Origin: Thermohalobaculum sp039805905
Lineage (GTDB): Bacteria; Pseudomonadota; Alphaproteobacteria; Rhodobacterales; Rhodobacteraceae
Reading direction: 5' to 3'
Length of the DNA stretch: 64,000 bases
Assembly: GCA_039805905.1 (NCBI GenBank)
Contig: JBDIVM010000004.1
Coordinates: 186,001-250,000 of the forward strand
The notes beneath the pieces are model-generated. The model was not told the origin of the DNA. It searched no databases and saw only the letters and a list, made by a program, of their open reading frames with translations. Shown here one piece after another: positions 14,906-23,375 of this stretch (the first letter of the stretch is position 1; each line of letters opens with the position of its first letter). The position numbers and the translations under genes are program-made.

Positions 14906-16555
14906 ATGATCCTCGACAACGTCCTCGCAGCCGCCGCCACGGTCGGCAACATCGAGACGGTCGCGCTGATGTTCGCCGGCGTTGCCGCGGGCCTTCTGGC
15001 CGGCGCGATCCCCGGCTTCACCATTGCCATGGCGGTGGTCCTCACGCTGCCGTTCACCTTCGGCATGCCTCCGGCCCAGGGCGCGGCGATGATGGTTGCG
15101 GTGCTTGTCGGAGGGCTGTCGGGCGGGCTGATGTCCGGTATCCTGACGGGCATTCCCGGGACACCGTCCTCGGTGGCGACCACCTTCGACGGTTTCCCGA
15201 TGGCGCGGAAGGGCCGGCCGGGCTTTGCGCTCGGCCTTGGGGTCTGGTCCTCGTTCTGCGGCAGCACGGTGGGCGCGATCATGCTGGTGCTGTTCGCCCC
15301 GCAGCTTGCGCGGGTCGGGCTCGAGTTCCAGCCCTGGGACTTCTTCATGCTGGTGATCTTCGCGCTGACAGTCACCGCGAGTCTCGCCGGGGAGAGCCTG
15401 ATCAAGGGGCTGATCGCAGGCGCGATCGGGCTCCTGATCCGCGCGGTCGGCGAGGACGCTGCGATCGGGGTCTCGCGATTCGACTTCGGCATCGACGCGC
15501 TCGAGGGCGGCTTCGACTTCATCGCGGTGCTGATCGGCGTCTTCGCCTTCAGCCAGTTGCTGGCGGACGTGCGCGACCCCGAAAAGGCACGCCGGTCGCT
15601 GAGCGAGGAGCGCGACATCCGCATCCGCATCGAGCACCTGGCCGCGATCCGCGAGATCGCCCGGCGCTGGAACACCATGCTGCGCTCGGCGCTGATCGGC
15701 GTCTTCACGGGCATCCTGCCCGGTGCCGGCGGGTCGATCGCGAACATCGTCGCCTACGATCAGGCGCGCAAGGCCTCGAAGCATCCCGAGAAATTCGGCA
15801 CCGGCGAGCCCGAAGGGATCATCGCGCCGGAGACCTCGAACAACGCGGTCGAGGGCGGCTCGCTGATCATGATGATGGCGCTGGGGATTCCGGGCGACGT
15901 GACGACGGCGATCATGCTCGGCGCGCTCCTGATCCACGACGTGGTGCCGGGGCCGAACTTCATCCGCGACGAGCCGGTGCTGGCCTACTCGATCTTCATT
16001 GCCTTCTTCTGCGCCAACTTCATCATGCTGATCATGCAGTCGGTGATGCTGCGGGTCTTCGTGCGGGTCACGCAGGTCCGAATGTATGTACTGGCCGCGG
16101 TCATCCTCGGCTTCGCCTCGATCGGGGTGTTTGCCATCAGCAACGTCACCTTCGACATCTGGTCGATGTTCTGGTTCGGGCTGCTCGGATTCCTCATGCG
16201 CCAGTTCGGTTTCCCGCTCGCGCCGCTGATCCTGGGCGTGGTGCTTGGCAACATTGCCGAGCTGAACCTCAGCCGTGCCCTGGCGATCTCGCCCGACCTG
16301 TCACACTTCGTCACGCGGCCCTGGGCGCTGTTCTTCCTGATGCTGGCGCTGTTCTCTTCGGCCTTCCCCTGGTACCAGGCGGCGCGCCGGCGCGATGCGC
16401 GCTGGACCGGGTTCTACGGTCCGGCGCTGCTCGTGGCCGTTGCGCTGCCGCTGGTCCTGATGGGCGGCTGGTTCCGGCCTGTCCTGGCGGCGCTGGCGCT
16501 GGGCGCGGGAAGCTGGCTGGCCTGGAAGTCGCTGAGCCGGCCCGGGGCGGCCTAG
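14906..16555 (+). CDS. tctA: Tripartite tricarboxylate transporter large permease subunit
   Basis: 549 residues and about 12 membrane segments. The family's signature blocks are present: Gly-Ala-Ile-Pro-Gly-Phe-Thr near residue 34, Gly-Ile-Pro-Gly-Thr-Pro-Ser-Ser-Val-Ala-Thr-Thr-x-Asp-Gly near 85-100, and Gly-Ile-Leu-Pro-Gly-Ala-Gly-Gly-Ser-Ile-Ala near 272. The Ala-Pro-Glu-Thr-Ser-Asn-Asn-Ala block and Ala-Leu-Gly-Ile-Pro-Gly-Asp follow. It forms the translocation pathway. It starts 11 bases after tctB and is followed after 15 bases by a TauE/SafE permease, so one transcript is likely. Confidence 0.95.
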   Translation: MILDNVLAAAATVGNIETVALMFAGVAAGLLAGAIPGFTIAMAVVLTLPFTFGMPPAQGAAMMVAVLVGGLSGGLMSGILTGIPGTPSSVATTFDGFPMARKGRPGFALGLGVWSSFCGSTVGAIMLVLFAPQLARVGLEFQPWDFFMLVIFALTVTASLAGESLIKGLIAGAIGLLIRAVGEDAAIGVSRFDFGIDALEGGFDFIAVLIGVFAFSQLLADVRDPEKARRSLSEERDIRIRIEHLAAIREIARRWNTMLRSALIGVFTGILPGAGGSIANIVAYDQARKASKHPEKFGTGEPEGIIAPETSNNAVEGGSLIMMMALGIPGDVTTAIMLGALLIHDVVPGPNFIRDEPVLAYSIFIAFFCANFIMLIMQSVMLRVFVRVTQVRMYVLAAVILGFASIGVFAISNVTFDIWSMFWFGLLGFLMRQFGFPLAPLILGVVLGNIAELNLSRALAISPDLSHFVTRPWALFFLMLALFSSAFPWYQAARRRDARWTGFYGPALLVAVALPLVLMGGWFRPVLAALALGAGSWLAWKSLSRPGAA

Positions 16556-16570
16556 GGTCAACAGCGCAGC

Positions 16571-17326
16571 ATGGGAGAAGGCATCTGGGAGCCGGGCATG
16601 GTGGCAATGATCGCCGCCACATTCCTGCTCGCCGGCTTCATCAAGGGTGTCATCGGCATGGGCCTGCCGGTCGTCGCGCTGGCCTTCCTCGGCTCGACTC
16701 TCGGGGTCCGCGAGGCGCTGACCATCATGCTGGTGCCGGGCATCGCCACGAACGCCTGGCAGGCGGTCATGGGCCCGGCGCTGGGCACGCTCGTGCGCCG
16801 GCTGTGGAGTTTCCTGGCGGCCGCCTGTCTCGGGATCTGGCTCGGCGTCGGGGTCATGGCCGGGGCGAAGAGCGACACGATGGTGCTGGTGCTGGGTCTC
16901 ACGCTCTGCAGCTATTGTGTAGTGAGCCTTTTCAAGGCGCGTCTTCCGCCGCCGGGTGCCCGCGAGCCCTGGATGTCTCCCGCGATGGGCGGGGCGGGAG
17001 GCGTGATGTTCGGGATGACCGGCATCATCATCGTGCCGGGCATCCTCTATCTGCAGACACTGGGGCTGCGGCGCGACGCCTTCGTACAGGCGCTGGGGCT
17101 GGTCTTCGTCACGATCACCCTGGCGCTGGGCGGATCGCTGACCGGCCGGGGGCTGATGACCCAGGATCTCCTGCTGATGTCGCTGACGGCGCTGGTTCCG
17201 ACCGGCGCCGGGCTTGCGCTGGGCCAGCGCTATCGCCACCATATCTCCGAGGAGCGGTTCCGGCGTATCTTCCTGGTCGCGCTCTTCGTGATCGGCCTCG
17301 ACATGTTGCGGCGCGCGCTGATCTGA
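16571..17326 (+). CDS. Sulfite exporter TauE/SafE family permease
   Basis: 251 residues with about eight membrane segments. The first half starts with Leu-Ala-Gly-Phe-Ile-Lys-Gly-Val-Ile-Gly-Met-Gly-Leu-Pro and the second with Gly-Gly-Ala-Gly-Gly-Val-Met-Phe-Gly-Met-Thr-Gly, the repeated motif of the family. Family members export sulfite, sulfoacetate or other organic anions. It lies inside the tct cluster and may export a product or an alternate substrate of the pathway; the sequence does not say which. Confidence 0.88.
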   Translation: MGEGIWEPGMVAMIAATFLLAGFIKGVIGMGLPVVALAFLGSTLGVREALTIMLVPGIATNAWQAVMGPALGTLVRRLWSFLAAACLGIWLGVGVMAGAKSDTMVLVLGLTLCSYCVVSLFKARLPPPGAREPWMSPAMGGAGGVMFGMTGIIIVPGILYLQTLGLRRDAFVQALGLVFVTITLALGGSLTGRGLMTQDLLLMSLTALVPTGAGLALGQRYRHHISEERFRRIFLVALFVIGLDMLRRALI

Positions 17327-17356
17327 ACGGAGCAGCCGGATCTGAACGGAGGAGCC

Positions 17357-18175
17357 ATGAGCCGCGAGACGCTGACGCTGGGGATTGCCGGACTCGGTGC
17401 GATTGGGATGCGGGTCGCGGCGGCAGTCGATGCGGGCCGGGTGCCGGGGGTGCGGCTGGTGGCCGTCTCCGCGCGTGACCACGCGAGCGCGGACGTCCGG
17501 CTCGCGGGTCTCGGCCAACGGCCCGCAGTGGTGCCGCTGGCAGAGCTGGCCGAGCGGGCCGAGGTGACCGTCGAATGCGCCCCCGCGCAGGTCTTCGCCG
17601 AGGTCGCCCGGCCGGCGATCGAGCGCGGCCGCATCCTGATGCCGCTCTCGGTCGGAGCGTTCCTTGAACACATGGACCTCGTCGCGCGCGCGCAGGAAAC
17701 AGGTGCCCGCATCCTGGTGCCCACAGGCGCGCTGATCGGCCTGGATACGGTGCGCGCCATGGCGGAGGGCGAGATCAGGCGCGTGACGCTGGAGACGCGC
17801 AAGCCCCCGGCGGGTCTGGCCGGTGCACCGCACATCGTCGAGAACGGGATCGACATCTCCCACCTCGCCGGGCCGCTCCGGGTGTTCAAGGGCTCGGCCC
17901 GCGAGGCGGCGAAGGGGTTTCCCGCCAATGTCAACGTTGCCGCCGCGCTGGCGCTGGCCGGCATCGGCCCCGACCGCACCGAGGTCGAGGTCTGGGCCGA
18001 CCCCGGCATCGACCGAAACCAGCAGTCGGTGACCATCGTCTCGGATTCCGGCGAGGCAACCATGATCATGCGCAACATCCCGTCGGCCGAGAACCCGAAG
18101 ACCGGGCGCATCGTGGCGCAGAGCGTGCTGTCCGCGCTGCGCCGCCTGACCGGCACGCTGGTCGCGGGGAGCTGA
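17357..18175 (+). CDS. Aspartate dehydrogenase-like NAD(P)-binding oxidoreductase
   Basis: 272 residues. The N-terminal Rossmann fold has GIAGLGAIGMRVAAA at 9-23. The C-terminal Asp-DH domain has the late Asn-Ile-Pro-Ser-Ala-Glu-Asn-Pro-Lys-Thr-Gly stretch and an Asn-Val-Asn-Val-Ala-Ala-Ala-Leu-Ala block, as in L-aspartate dehydrogenases. Such enzymes interconvert an amino acid and its imino acid with NAD(P)H and ammonia. Its stop overlaps the start of the aconitase X large subunit, so the two are coupled. It could reduce an imine made by the dehydratase or deaminate an amino acid, but the substrate is unknown; no nadB/nadA neighbours suggest a role in NAD synthesis here. Confidence 0.85.
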   Translation: MSRETLTLGIAGLGAIGMRVAAAVDAGRVPGVRLVAVSARDHASADVRLAGLGQRPAVVPLAELAERAEVTVECAPAQVFAEVARPAIERGRILMPLSVGAFLEHMDLVARAQETGARILVPTGALIGLDTVRAMAEGEIRRVTLETRKPPAGLAGAPHIVENGIDISHLAGPLRVFKGSAREAAKGFPANVNVAAALALAGIGPDRTEVEVWADPGIDRNQQSVTIVSDSGEATMIMRNIPSAENPKTGRIVAQSVLSALRRLTGTLVAGS

Positions 18176-19461
18176 TGGACTCTCTCGTCCTCGGCGAGCG
18201 CGACCGGGCGCTGCTGGCGGGCGCCGGGGGCGAGGCGCTGCAGTTCGCCATGGAGCTTGTGGTGCGCGCCGCCCGGATCATGGGCGCGCCGCGGCTCATC
18301 GATGTAAGCTTCGCCCATATCGACGCCTGCCACTACTACGGCCGCGCCCATCTCGACTTCGCCCGCTTCTTCGTCGAGCGCGGCGCCCGCTTCGCCGTGC
18401 CTGCCTGGGGTAACACGCTGACCGTCGGGCTGCTGCCGCCGCAGCCGCGCGAGGGCGCCGACCCCGCCGTTCTGGGCGAGGCGCGGGAGCTGGCGGCGCT
18501 CTATGTGACGCTCGGCTGCCGGCCGGTCTGGACCTGTGCGCCCTACCAGATCCCCGGCGGACCGGGATTGGGCGAGCATATCGTCGTCGGCGAGTCGAAC
18601 GCCGTCTCCTACTACAATTCGGTCGTCGGCGCGAGGGCCAACAAGTATGGCGACTTCCTCGACGTCGCCTGCGCCATGACCGGCCGCGCGCCCTTCGCCG
18701 GGCTTCACACCGACGCCGGCCGCCGCGCCCGCGTCCGGTTCGAGATCGGCGGATTGCCCGAGGATATCCGCCGGACCGAACTGTTCTGCCATGTGCTGGG
18801 CCACCTGATGGGACGTGCGGCGGGCAGCCGCGTGCCGGTGGTCACCGGTCTGCCGCCGGAGACTCCTGCCGACAGCCTGAAAGCCATTGCCGCCGCGGGC
18901 GCCGCGTCGGGCGGAATCGCGCTCTTCCATGCCGTCGGCGTCACCCCGGAGGCGCCGACGCTCGATGCCGCAACCGGCGGGGCCCGACCGGAGGAGACGG
19001 TGGCAGTGACGCCCGCCATGCTGGTCGCCGCGCGGGATTCGCTCTCCACGGCAGGAGCCGGGCCGGTCTCGATGGTGGCGCTGGGCACGCCGCATTTCTC
19101 GCTGACCGAGTTCGAACGCGCCGCGATCCTGATCGCAGGACGACGGATCGCCGCAGGCGTCCCGCTCTATGTCTCCACCAGCCGCTTTGTCGCCGAGGCG
19201 GCGCGAGCGAAAGGCTGGGCAGAGGTGCTCGAGACGGCGGGCGCCACTATTCTGGTCGACACCTGCACCTATTTTGCCCCCGCCGTGCGTGGGGCGCGGG
19301 GCCGGGTGATGACCAACTCGGCGAAGTGGGCCTATTACGCGCCGGGCCTGATCCCGGTCGAGGTCGCCTTCGGAGCGCTGGAGGACTGCGTCGAGACAGC
19401 GGTGGCGGGCGAGGTGCGGCGTGCCGGCCGGCTGTGGTCCGACAAGGCCTGGGGGCTCTGA
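18175..19461 (+). CDS. Aconitase X, large (catalytic) subunit
   Basis: 428 residues, the DUF521 catalytic domain of aconitase X. The Val-Gly-Glu-Ser-Asn-Ala-Val-x-Tyr-x-Asn-Ser block at 138-149, Gly-x-Arg-Ala-Asn-Lys-Tyr-Gly-Asp at 152-160, Ala-Leu-Gly-x-Pro-His-Phe-Ser at 302-309 and Met-Thr-Asn-Ser-Ala-Lys-Trp-Ala-x-Tyr at 379-388 are conserved in the family. Cys121, Cys364 and Cys405 are candidate ligands of the iron-sulfur centre. Characterised bacterial members dehydrate cis-3-hydroxy-L-proline, and archaeal ones mevalonate 5-phosphate. The gene shares 1 base with the preceding oxidoreductase and is followed after 1 base by its small subunit, the two-chain (type II) layout. No proline racemase or ornithine-cyclodeaminase-like gene is nearby, so a hydroxyproline role is not certain. 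Confidence 0.9.
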   Translation: MDSLVLGERDRALLAGAGGEALQFAMELVVRAARIMGAPRLIDVSFAHIDACHYYGRAHLDFARFFVERGARFAVPAWGNTLTVGLLPPQPREGADPAVLGEARELAALYVTLGCRPVWTCAPYQIPGGPGLGEHIVVGESNAVSYYNSVVGARANKYGDFLDVACAMTGRAPFAGLHTDAGRRARVRFEIGGLPEDIRRTELFCHVLGHLMGRAAGSRVPVVTGLPPETPADSLKAIAAAGAASGGIALFHAVGVTPEAPTLDAATGGARPEETVAVTPAMLVAARDSLSTAGAGPVSMVALGTPHFSLTEFERAAILIAGRRIAAGVPLYVSTSRFVAEAARAKGWAEVLETAGATILVDTCTYFAPAVRGARGRVMTNSAKWAYYAPGLIPVEVAFGALEDCVETAVAGEVRRAGRLWSDKAWGL

Positions 19462-19462
19462 G

Positions 19463-19897
19463 ATGGCTGGCTTCACCCTGATGGCGACCGTGCTGAACCC
19501 CGGCGCCTGTGGCGCGCCGGCATTGGTGCTGGACGAGCCCCTGAGCTTCTGGGGCGGCTACGATCCGGTGCGCGGCATGATCGTCGACCAGCACCATCCG
19601 CAGGCCGGCACGGTGCTGGCGGGGCATGTGCTGGTCATGCCCGGCAGCCGCGGCTCGGCCGGCACCCCGGCCGGCATTGCCGAGGCGATCAGGCGCAGCG
19701 TCGGCCCGGCCGGTATCGTCATGGCGAGCCGCGACGTCAACATAGCCATCGGTGCAATGGTGGCGGGCCGGATCTACGGCGCGTTGATTCCGGTGCTGGC
19801 GCTCGATCCTGCCGACTACGGCAGGATCGGGACGGGCGACCGGATCGACATAGCCGCTGACGGCACGGTCGCGGTCTCGCCTGTGGCTCGAGGCTGA
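19463..19897 (+). CDS. Aconitase X, small (swivelling) subunit, DUF126
   Basis: 144 residues, matching the aconitase swivel-domain family DUF126. The Ala-Leu-Val-Leu-Asp-Glu-Pro-Leu-Ser-Phe-Trp-Gly-Gly opening and the Leu-Val-Met-Pro-Gly-Ser-Arg-Gly-Ser-Ala-Gly-Thr loop at about 57-68 carry the substrate-binding and catalytic Ser region. The Arg-Gly-Ser-x-Gly-Thr form differs from the Ser-Cys-Ser-Ser-Ser version of some relatives. ATG 19463 begins 1 base after the large-subunit stop, so the two chains are made together. Confidence 0.88.
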   Translation: MAGFTLMATVLNPGACGAPALVLDEPLSFWGGYDPVRGMIVDQHHPQAGTVLAGHVLVMPGSRGSAGTPAGIAEAIRRSVGPAGIVMASRDVNIAIGAMVAGRIYGALIPVLALDPADYGRIGTGDRIDIAADGTVAVSPVARG

Positions 19898-20001
19898 GCC
19901 GGCGTCAGAAATCTCCCATGCGATAGGCCGTGGCGCTGGAGGGGTTTGACGGCGACGGCCGTTCGCAATCGACTGGCAACTGCAATTCGCGGAGGCAACC
20001 A

Positions 20002-21507
20002 ATGACCCACTGGGACGTAGTGATCGTCGGCGCCGGCAATGCGGCGCTCTCGGCGGCGATGGCGGCGCGCGAGAACGGCGCACGCGTGCTGGTACTCGAG
20101 AAGGCTCCCGAGGAGGAGAAAGGCGGCAACTCCTGGTTTACCGCCGGGGGCTTCCGCTTCTGCCACACCGGCATCGAGGATGTGGCGAAGGACGTGGTGA
20201 CCGACCTCTCGCCGGCCGAGCGCGAGCGGATTGTGCTGCCGTCGCATGACCGGAACGCCTTCTACGATGTGCTGATGAAAGTCACCCGCCATCAGGCCGA
20301 CGAGGACCTGGCATGGCGGCTGATCGACGGTTCGCGCCCGGCCATGGTCTGGCTGCGCGGGCACGGCATCCGCTTCATTCCGATGTTCGGGCGGCAGTCC
20401 TTCCTGGTCGATGGCAGGCACCATTTCTACGGCGGGCTGGGGATCGAGGCGGTCGGCGGCGGTGCGGGCCTCGTCGAGGCCGAGCTGAAGCGCATCGCGG
20501 ATCTCGGCTGCGAGATCCGCTACGCGACCGGCGCCACCCGGCTGATCCAGGACAGGAAGCGCCGGGTGACGGGCATCGAGGTGCGGGGGCCCGGCGGCTA
20601 CAAGGAGATACCGTGCAAGGCCGTGGTGCTCGCCTGCGGCGGCTTCGAGTCCAATCCGGAATGGCGGGTGCGGTATCTCGGCCCCGGCTGGGACCTCGCG
20701 CGGGTGCGCGGCACGCGGCACAATCTCGGCGACGGCATCCGCATGGCGCTGGAGATCGGCGCCGTGCCCTACGGCAACTGGTCCGGCTGCCACGCCGTCG
20801 GCTGGGACATCTCGGCGCCGCCTTTCGGCGACCGGCGCATCCTCGACAACTTCCAGAAGCACTCCTATCCGTGGGGCATCATGGTCAATGTCCACGGGGC
20901 ACGGTTCGTGGACGAGGGCGAGGACCTGCGCAACCTCACCTATGTGAAGTTCGGCCGCGCGATCATGGGCCAGCCCTACCGCACCGCGATCCAGATTTTC
21001 GATGCAAAGACCAGCCCGCTCCTGCGCGACGAGTACCGCATCCGCGAGGTGACCAGGGTCAGGGCTGACAGCATCGCCGAACTGGCGGCGGGGCTCGAGA
21101 TCGACCCGGCGGCGCTGACGGCGACGGTCGATCAGTTCAACGCCGCCTGCCGCATGGCGAGGGCCGAGCCGAAGCGCTTCAATCCCTCGATCCTCGACGG
21201 GCTGACAACCGAGGGGCTCGCCATCGACAAGACCAACTGGGCGCTGCCGATCGACCAGCCCCCGTTCGAGGCCTATGTGACGACGACCGGCGTGACCTTC
21301 ACCTTCGGCGGACTGAAGATCGACGAGCGCGGCGCGGTGATCGACACGACCGACCGGCCGATCCCGGGGCTCTATGCCGCGGGCGAGCTGGTCGGCGGGC
21401 TCTTCTACGAGAACTATCCCGGCGGAAGCGGCCTGATGTCGGGCACGGTCTTCGGCAAGCTCGCCGGGGAGAGCGCGGCTGCCGAGGCACGGCGGAACGC
21501 GGACTGA
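20002..21507 (+). CDS. FAD-dependent dehydrogenase, tricarballylate dehydrogenase (TcuA)-like
   Basis: 501 residues with GGAGG 6 bases before ATG 20002. The N-terminal FAD-binding motif is Gly-Ala-Gly-Asn-Ala-Ala-Leu-Ser-Ala-Ala, followed by Gly-Gly-Asn-Ser-Trp-Phe-Thr-Ala-Gly-Gly. The C-terminal Gly-Leu-Tyr-Ala-Ala-Gly-Glu and Tyr-Pro-Gly-Gly-Ser-Gly blocks are those of the fumarate reductase/succinate dehydrogenase flavoprotein family, TcuA branch. TcuA oxidises tricarballylate to cis-aconitate. It lies 104 bases after the aconitase X genes, and tctCBA is a tricarboxylate-type transporter, so a linked pathway on a carboxylic acid is plausible. The partner protein TcuB is not present in the window. 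Confidence 0.83.
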   Translation: MTHWDVVIVGAGNAALSAAMAARENGARVLVLEKAPEEEKGGNSWFTAGGFRFCHTGIEDVAKDVVTDLSPAERERIVLPSHDRNAFYDVLMKVTRHQADEDLAWRLIDGSRPAMVWLRGHGIRFIPMFGRQSFLVDGRHHFYGGLGIEAVGGGAGLVEAELKRIADLGCEIRYATGATRLIQDRKRRVTGIEVRGPGGYKEIPCKAVVLACGGFESNPEWRVRYLGPGWDLARVRGTRHNLGDGIRMALEIGAVPYGNWSGCHAVGWDISAPPFGDRRILDNFQKHSYPWGIMVNVHGARFVDEGEDLRNLTYVKFGRAIMGQPYRTAIQIFDAKTSPLLRDEYRIREVTRVRADSIAELAAGLEIDPAALTATVDQFNAACRMARAEPKRFNPSILDGLTTEGLAIDKTNWALPIDQPPFEAYVTTTGVTFTFGGLKIDERGAVIDTTDRPIPGLYAAGELVGGLFYENYPGGSGLMSGTVFGKLAGESAAAEARRNAD

Positions 21508-21576
21508 GCGGATACTTCCGATCCGTCAGGTCGGCGGATCGAGCAGGTCGACGCCTGGCCGTTGAGGGTCCGCCCG

Positions 21577-21599
21577 GCTCCGGGTCGATCTCCCGGAGC
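21577..21599. terminator. GC hairpin after the tcuA-like gene
   Basis: A perfect 8-bp stem (GCTCCGGG with CCCGGAGC) with a 7-base loop lies 70 bases after the TcuA-like stop and 75 bases before the next start. It lacks a T run, so it may be a weak terminator or only a structure in the untranslated region. Confidence 0.35.
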
Positions 21600-21673
21600 G
21601 TCGACGGCGGGAACTGTTGTTCTCGCCCTCATTGTGCTATGGTGCAGCGACGCCTTGAGTGTGAGTTGTTCCG

Positions 21674-23362
21674 ATGCTTCGTGTACCCGAAACCGTGCAT
21701 GGCTCCGTCGGGAAGCGCGTTGATGACTGGCCGATCGAACTGACCGAGCGGTTCTTCGGGGAGGGCTTCGTCGAGGCCGGACAGGTGCTGTCACGCGCAC
21801 AGCGGTCGCTGCTCCTGAACCATCTTACATTCGGCAAACGGATCGATCCGGCGGTTTGGGAGAAGGGCCGGGCGGCACAGGATCGGCTGCTCTATGACCT
21901 CGCGACCGGGCCGGCGCTCCTGGCGTTCATTCAGCAGGTTCTGGGCGAAAATGTCATCCTCTGGGGAGCGAGTACGGTCGAACGCAAGCCGGGCCAGCGG
22001 CATCCCTGGCATGCGGACATCGAATCCGCTGCCCCCGACCAGCATTTCGTGACAGTCTGGATCGGCCTCAGCAACACCTGTCGCGACTCAGGCCTGAGCC
22101 TCATTGCCGGCTCGCACCGGCTTGGCAGGACGGTGCAGCAGGTCCAGCACGAAACCGGGCGATGCCGCGGCGGGGTGACCGACGACGAAGTGCTCGCGTG
22201 GGCGTGCGACCTGGATCCGCAATGCGCTCTGGTGCGGCCGGCCGTCAGCGACGGTGACGCCATCATCTTCGACGGGAGGCTCTGGCACGGCTCGCTCAAC
22301 CTCTCCGACGGCGAGGCGCGCAAGGCGCTCCTGCTCCAATATGCGAGTGCTGATTCGCCGGTTCTCATGCCGAAGCCATCAAGGTTTGAATGGCCGTTCG
22401 AATTCGAGCCTGACCGGCGCCCGCCGGTGATCGTCGTGAGCGGCAGCGGCAATGGCGGCGGCAACCTGCAGATCCCGCCGCCACCGACGAGCCCCACTAC
22501 GGCGCAGCCGATCATCGCCGAAGTCAGGTCGCTGGATCTGCCGCACGAAGGCGGTCCGGATCGGGGATGGAGATCGCACCCGCTGTTCTCCGGCCTGACA
22601 GAAGTTCACGATCACCTGACCTGTCACGCATCGGTCCTCGGTCCCGGCCGGATGCCGCATCCGCCGCACAGTCATCTCGAGGAGGAGCTGCTGATCGTGC
22701 TCGACGGCACCGCGGAGCTCTTGGTTGGAAACTGGGCGGCCTCGGCAACCGTGAAGCCGCACCAGGTCGGGCCGGGCATGTTCGCCTACTACCCGGCCTA
22801 CTGGCATCACACGCTCAGGAACACGGGCGCGAGGCCGCTGACCTATCTGATGTTCAAGTGGCATGGCGTGCCGGTCGGCAACGATGAGACCCTCGGCGCC
22901 ACCGTCCTGAATTCCCCCAGTGACCGGGCCGATGCGGCAAGATCGTATCGGGCAACGCGCCTGCTCGAGGGCCCGACGAACTTCCTCGGCAAATTGCATG
23001 TGCATTGCTCGACGGTGCAGCCAGGGGGAGGGTACGAGCCGCACACCGATCCATATGACGTCGCGATCGTCATGCTCGCTGGCGCCGTCGAGACGCTCGG
23101 GCGCCGGATCCAGCCATTCGGAGTGATCTACTACAGGGCCGGCGAGCCGCATGGCCTTCGCGCAGTGGGATCGACTCCGGCACGATACCTGGTTTTCGAG
23201 TTCCACGGCGCCGGACGCACGCGGGAAAAGCTGCGGGGGGCAATGGCGGAGGAAGCCGGGACGCTCTACAGACGCATCGAGCGGTTCACGCGCCGTTATC
23301 CGGCGTTGCGCCGGATGGTGCCGCGACGGCTGCGGAAAGTCGCGCGCGGGCTTCTGACCTGA
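21674..23362 (+). CDS. PhyH-domain dioxygenase fused to two cupin domains
   Basis: 562 residues. Residues about 35-235 are a PhyH (phytanoyl-CoA dioxygenase-like) Fe(II)/2-oxoglutarate fold, with facial-triad His113-x-Asp115 (Trp-His-Ala-Asp), His205 (Trp-His-Gly-Ser) and 2-oxoglutarate-binding Arg216. A Gly/Pro/Ser-rich linker at 255-278 follows. Residues 300-400 are a cupin with His332, His334, Glu338 and His378, a complete metal site. Residues 435-515 are a second cupin with His457, Asp459 and His493, whose site is less complete. The last 30 residues are strongly basic. Cupin fusions to oxygenases are known, but I know no characterised protein of this three-part order. The substrate is unknown. 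It stands alone between the catabolic island and hisG; a promoter is not clear. Confidence 0.85.
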   Translation: MLRVPETVHGSVGKRVDDWPIELTERFFGEGFVEAGQVLSRAQRSLLLNHLTFGKRIDPAVWEKGRAAQDRLLYDLATGPALLAFIQQVLGENVILWGASTVERKPGQRHPWHADIESAAPDQHFVTVWIGLSNTCRDSGLSLIAGSHRLGRTVQQVQHETGRCRGGVTDDEVLAWACDLDPQCALVRPAVSDGDAIIFDGRLWHGSLNLSDGEARKALLLQYASADSPVLMPKPSRFEWPFEFEPDRRPPVIVVSGSGNGGGNLQIPPPPTSPTTAQPIIAEVRSLDLPHEGGPDRGWRSHPLFSGLTEVHDHLTCHASVLGPGRMPHPPHSHLEEELLIVLDGTAELLVGNWAASATVKPHQVGPGMFAYYPAYWHHTLRNTGARPLTYLMFKWHGVPVGNDETLGATVLNSPSDRADAARSYRATRLLEGPTNFLGKLHVHCSTVQPGGGYEPHTDPYDVAIVMLAGAVETLGRRIQPFGVIYYRAGEPHGLRAVGSTPARYLVFEFHGAGRTREKLRGAMAEEAGTLYRRIERFTRRYPALRRMVPRRLRKVARGLLT

Positions 23363-23375
23363 CGCGCGCGTCGGG

